Below are positions 60,087 to 64,000 of a DNA stretch of 64,000 bases, piece by piece; within the stretch, counting starts at the first letter, position 1, and each line of letters opens with the position of its first letter. Under the pieces are notes generated by a model. The model worked only from the letters and a program-made list of their open reading frames with translations, was not told the origin of the DNA and did not search any database. Source of the DNA: Lantana camara (taxonomy: Eukaryota > Streptophyta > Magnoliopsida > Lamiales > Verbenaceae); contig CM074858.1 in NCBI GenBank assembly GCA_037501455.1, forward strand, positions 74,932,501-74,996,500, written 5' to 3'. Position numbers and translations under genes: made by a program.

Positions 60087-60457
60087 GAATCAATGAACGA
60101 CAACTAGAGGTATCTTGAAGCACTACAACCGTAGGTTGGATCCGATCCTAAGAATACATTGTCTTGAGCCTACTCTCTGCAGAAACAAACCATCTCATAC
60201 TTTGTCCTTGCATGTCAACCTGTTGTACTCTTCTGCAAACTACTTTGATCAATAATGATAATCCTTGCTCATTGTACGTTATCCTCCCCGTTCATTGGTA
60301 AAGTTGAATCTCTTTATCTTCAGCTGCACTGTGTCACATACTCCATTCATATTATCCTGACCGTTCGCCGTAGTATTTCCTGGGTGTTGGGTCTAACCTG
60401 CACTCAGGGAGTATTACGGTACGGGATTGTAGTGCTGGGGAGGCGCTACAATTAAAG

Positions 60458-60469
60458 TGGTATCAGAGC
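60458..60469 (+). promoter_or_regulatory. primer-binding site of E3
   Basis: TGGTATCAGAGC, a perfect initiator-Met complement, 7 nt after the LTR end. Confidence 0.92.
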
Positions 60470-61004
60470 CCCAGGTTGCGGAAATCTGGGGTTCATCATT
60501 CATAGAGTCTCATATGTACTCTCGTGTCTTTAGTGCTTAAATTGTGATCAATCACTGTTGGGGCGACCGACCAGCATGTGATTTGTTACAATTGTAGTAC
60601 TAAACCCTTGCTCGATCAAGTCAAGTATACAGTCTTAATCTACACCAAAATCCCGAGTTCTATCAAATCCTTCAATTATCAAATTCTTGGTAGATTCGGT
60701 TACAAGATGTACATCTCCTTCATCATACTAGTATTCTTAACTCATGGAAGCACTTCACTTATACTTTCTAATTCGTTCAAATCCTAAGTTATTAGAATTG
60801 CTTCAAGATACCAGTAGGACCGAAAACTAACTTATTAATTTCCTGTGCCTTTATATATGCTTTATCTTCGCTAAGGATGTTGTGTCTGTTAATTGCTATT
60901 ACTTGGAAATTTTAATTTTGCGATCATCTGCACATCATTCTCAACTACCATGCATTATATTATCCCTATAAGGGTGGTTGCAGCTTAAAATTGTCATCCC
61001 CAAA

Positions 61005-61152
61005 GTTGTTAAAGGTATGCATTCTAAACACGCCAGTTACTAATCCTGGCGCCATGCATTCATTGCATCATTTATGTGCGCATTCAAATTTCTTACTTGA
61101 ACAATTACCTTATGTGTTTAAAGTAAGTCCTCCTTTGGAAACCTGTCTTATC
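61005..61152 (+). pseudogene. protease scrap of gag-pol in E3
   Basis: Nucleotides parallel E1 8885-9040: ACACGCCAGTTA, CCTGGCGCCATGCATTCATT, TTATGTGCGCATT, CTCCTTTGGAAACCTGTCTT. The catalytic Asp codon is gone (AAT before CCTGGC) and small deletions break the frame. Like E1 it has a Pro codon after the Asp position. It is a marker of ancestry from an E1-like element. Confidence 0.82.
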
Positions 61153-61224
61153 ATAAATGGAGGATATTAATATTACTTAAAGTTATTATGAAACATGAGG
61201 AGAATCTGAGGACAGATTCTTTTT

Positions 61225-61237
61225 AAGGGGGAAGGAT
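61225..61237 (+). promoter_or_regulatory. polypurine tract of E3
   Basis: AAGGGGGAAGGAT directly before TGTAATAGCCC. Confidence 0.85.
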
Positions 61238-64000
61238 TGTAATAGCCCGAAACAGGGGCAAGTTGGAAATTACGAAAATACCCCTATAGCTCAAAAATAT
61301 TCTTACATTTCCCGAAATACTTTCATTACCCAATATTTTAACCAAAAGAATCCTCACATTATTTCGAGGATCGTGATACTCTCCGTGAACCATAATTCCC
61401 ATCCTAACTCCCGTAGTATCAAAAACCGGCAAAAACCCAAGCTTATGATTCAATCATCAATAAATCCTTACACATCTACTTTTTGATATTCAAAATTATA
61501 ACCAAAACTATCGTTAAATTATTTTATGAATTTTCATGCATTTGCCAAAAACTCGATCTCACCATAGCATATTTTATAAATATTTTCCTTTCTAAAAATC
61601 ATCATTTTATTTTGAACAAATTAGCTTTTATTCAATAGTCGAAATTATACTTAAAACGATCCTTGAAGTTTTCTCTACATTATAATGATTTTTCCCATCT
61701 TTAAACTCTATCATAGCTTCGTTTATATAATTTTCCTATGATTTTCATCATCTTTAATATTTATAATTTATAAACGAAAGCTCTAAATATTTCACATTTA
61801 TAATCAAAACGAAGCTCATTTTTCACCCATTCTTTCATTAATTCAGTACTTCAATCTTTTACCTCTCGACTCTTGAATAAATTTTATATTATTTTACATT
61901 TATTTTTATTCAAGATGACATCATCCATGACCACATGGTCTTCTAGAAGGATTAAATAGATGAGCATAATTTCTCCACATTACCTAGTTAATTACCAAGC
62001 ATTTGTTCATAATGTAATTTAACCACATCTCCTAATTTATTACCAAGCATTTGTTGAAATCATAAGCAACCACATCTCCCATAAAATTTCATTTATTGCT
62101 TAAAGACCCCTCATGACTACCTGTAAATACCCCCTCAAGTCTCATTTATACCTCACAAATCAACACACAAAATCACTCCCTCTCTCCCAATTCTCACGCC
62201 ATTCCCTCTCCCTCTCTCTAAGGTATGTTTTTCTTTTATTATTTCATACTTTATATAATGTTCCTAGTATAATAATAGTAGTAGCATGTCTAGGATTAAT
62301 TAAATTATACTTTAGGAATTTATTTTATGAAATATATGTTATTTATGCTAGTTTAGGAAAAATGTGATAACATATATGCATTTTAGTTAATTAAATGCAT
62401 GAGTTATGATATGATATGATATGAATATGTATTTAAATAATTATGATATTGTTTGATTAAATTCACGCCTAGAATAATTTATTTAGAATTATTTTTCATA
62501 GAGAATTCATATATTTTGCTATATTATGCTTCAATCTTATGTTATGAATATAAAAGTGATTGAATATGTTACACACCCTCTTTGAATATTCAAATAGGCT
62601 CAAGAACGAGTTCATGTTGTTCTTGAACAATTTTAAGTGCACATGTGATAGTGTGTGAGTGTGTATGTTCGATTTTGTGTTATAACGTGTTTAATTCATA
62701 AGAAATTGAATAGTAAATGTTTTCAATAGTAACTTTGACTTTTTGGTCAACCCATAAGCTGATAATTTCGAAAATATTATTAAAATAATTATAAAATTAG
62801 TTTTGGAATTTTTAAATAAAGATTTTATCCGAATTTTCCAAAAATCGGTAAATTATGGATTATTTTCAAAATATAACCTATATTGTCAAATTAAATTCTA
62901 AGTTCCATTTCTAATGTTATAATAAGGATTATAATGTGATTAATAAATATTTAATTGGTTAAAGAATTAATGAAACCTAATTAATTACTTAATTTCCCTT
63001 AAATGGTTAAAATTAGAGTTTACCGGGAATTCTCTAACATGATATAGTTTATGTGTTTACTTGATGTAATCCTTTTATGCATGAACATTATGTGTTTTAT
63101 GTGCTTATTTGATTAATATAAGGAACCTAGTTCTAAGTCTATAGTAGTTAATATTTTCAGGCGCACTGGAATCCACATTACAATGTCTGACTACCGGTTT
63201 AGGTGAGGGTTAAAATGTTTTCAACTGGAATCATGCCTATACATATGTATCTATATAAAAACTATTTTCAAGCCTACCCATCATATTGATTTACTGCCAT
63301 ATATATATATATATTACTTTACTACACTATCCCTTTTAAGGGAAAAATACTTTCTTACCGGAATCAACGTTTTTCTAGAACATTATATATTTCAAGTCCA
63401 TTTTATCAAAACATTGATTCCGGATTATGCAAGCAAAATATTATTCTCGATTCCTGTTATGGGCCCCGGCTGTAACCGTAGCGAGCAATTACCCGGAAGG
63501 TATCGGGCCGAGGGTATTGTTGGTGCTGCGGACTGCCACCACCTCTTGGTAGTGGTTTAACTGGAGGTTAGTTACTCCATGCCAAGGGATGAGGGAGAGA
63601 TAGCTGCCTCCCGAATCTAGTTCGTGGTCTCTAGGGTTTGATTCCCTATTGACATCAAGGAGTAGTGGAGTTAATATTCTTGGTTTTATTGAAGTATCGG
63701 AGCCTGATCAGCCCGATACTATTTTACCAATTATTTAAGGAGTTGTGGATGGAAAGGCCTAGCTTGCGGGCATTAATGTTCTTGTTACAAACGGTTCATA
63801 TTTCTATAAAGATTCCAAACTACCCCTATCCCTGTTTTACAATTATTATGAACCGTTTCTATTTGCTATATCCTATTGCTATTATTTCAGATCAAGATCT
63901 TCTTGATCATACACACATATATATATATATATACACATATACATATAAGTTATTATACCCCCCTTCACTTAGTCACTTTGACTAACCCTCTCCCCTATTT
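61238..64000 (+). repeat. E3 3' LTR, cut by window end
   Basis: Starts TGTAATAGCCCGAAACAGGG, close to E1's LTR start. It shows the full LTR start that the 5' copy lacks. By comparison with the 5' copy about 380 bp remain beyond the window. Hairpin TTAGTC/GACTAA at 63969-63985 is intact. Confidence 0.92.

Larger units (their letters stand above)
57322..60450 (+). repeat. E3 5' LTR
   Basis: Collinear with 61252 onward (offset 3930 at the start). It has a TATA box, donor-like AAG/GTATGT, the block TTTTCAACTGGAATCATG (cf. E1 14809) and acceptor-like TTTCAG (60086). The hairpin at 60037-60053 has one mismatch (GCCTAA) that is intact in the 3' copy. It ends GGCGCTACA. Confidence 0.92.
60451..61237 (+). 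mobile_element. E3 internal region
   Basis: 787 bp. Leader words shared with E1 (TTGCTTCAAGATACCA near 60797), no ORF of note, a protease scrap, then GAGGACAGATTCTTTTTAAG and the purine tract (61225-61236). Confidence 0.8.
57322..64000 (+). mobile_element. E3, non-autonomous gypsy element, runs off window
   Basis: 5' LTR 57322-60450, primer site, 787-bp internal region and 3' LTR from 61238. The internal region keeps only leader words, a scrap of protease and the end signal, so it codes for none of the enzymes. LTR structure and the purine-tract word link it to E1. About 50 differences by eye over 2.75 kb of the two LTRs suggest insertion of similar age to E1. The 5' LTR lacks its first 14 bp compared with 61238-61251. 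Confidence 0.88.

Overview
The window is repeat DNA from a plant nuclear genome, probably a eudicot. I see no host gene, rRNA, tRNA or CRISPR array. Every stretch long enough to judge belongs to an LTR retrotransposon. The evidence is TG...CA termini, initiator-Met tRNA primer sites (TGGTATCAGAGC type), purine tracts before 3' LTRs, 5-bp target duplications, Ty3/gypsy chromovirus and Ty1/copia domains, and heavy C-to-T/G-to-A decay typical of methylated plant repeats. Short names used here are mine.

Layout. The outermost element is a decayed Ty1/copia element, X (+), running in pieces from 35903 to 56600. Its untranslated leader at 35902/35903 appears to have received a chain of nested LTR elements filling everything to the left: G (-, 33443-35902), D (+, 30772-33442), C (+, 22084-30771, a 3.6-kb internal region with no recognisable gag-pol), M (-, 16382-22083, two fused LTR remnants), E1 (+, 4406-16381, a Ty3/gypsy chromovirus with one visible nonsense codon in gag-pol), and E0 (-, 1-4405). 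The other ends of these insertions would lie left of the window. X is also cut by four complete insertions with target duplications: solo LTR A (37000-43885, itself containing solo LTR F, 39471-42163), a copia solo LTR on the minus strand (44552-46483), gypsy-type solo LTR H (47201-50208) and minus-strand LTR element I (53516-56443). After X comes a small mosaic of inverted LTR pieces (56601-57321), then E3 (57322 to the window end), a recent non-autonomous relative of E1 whose coding part is reduced to a protease scrap.

How parts work together. E1 carries gag, protease, reverse transcriptase, RNase H, integrase and a chromodomain, plus an extra upstream ORF. E3 shares E1's end signals and could have been mobilised by such an element. 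C and E0 share one leader sequence; C has LTRs, a near-match primer site and a purine tract but no enzymes, so it must have been moved by others.

The most interesting signal is in the LTRs, not the genes. Different LTR families share an architecture: a 46-bp inverted repeat in U3 (C/E0/M/A type), a splice-donor-like site after a short pyrimidine-rich leader, a cluster of GC-rich palindromes with a different sequence in each family, a conserved core block, a small hairpin whose stem shows compensatory change, and an AG acceptor near the LTR end. I infer an intron embedded in the LTR. C also has a tandem array of five hairpins just before its purine tract, one with a compensated base-pair change. 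All boundaries and counts come from reading by eye.
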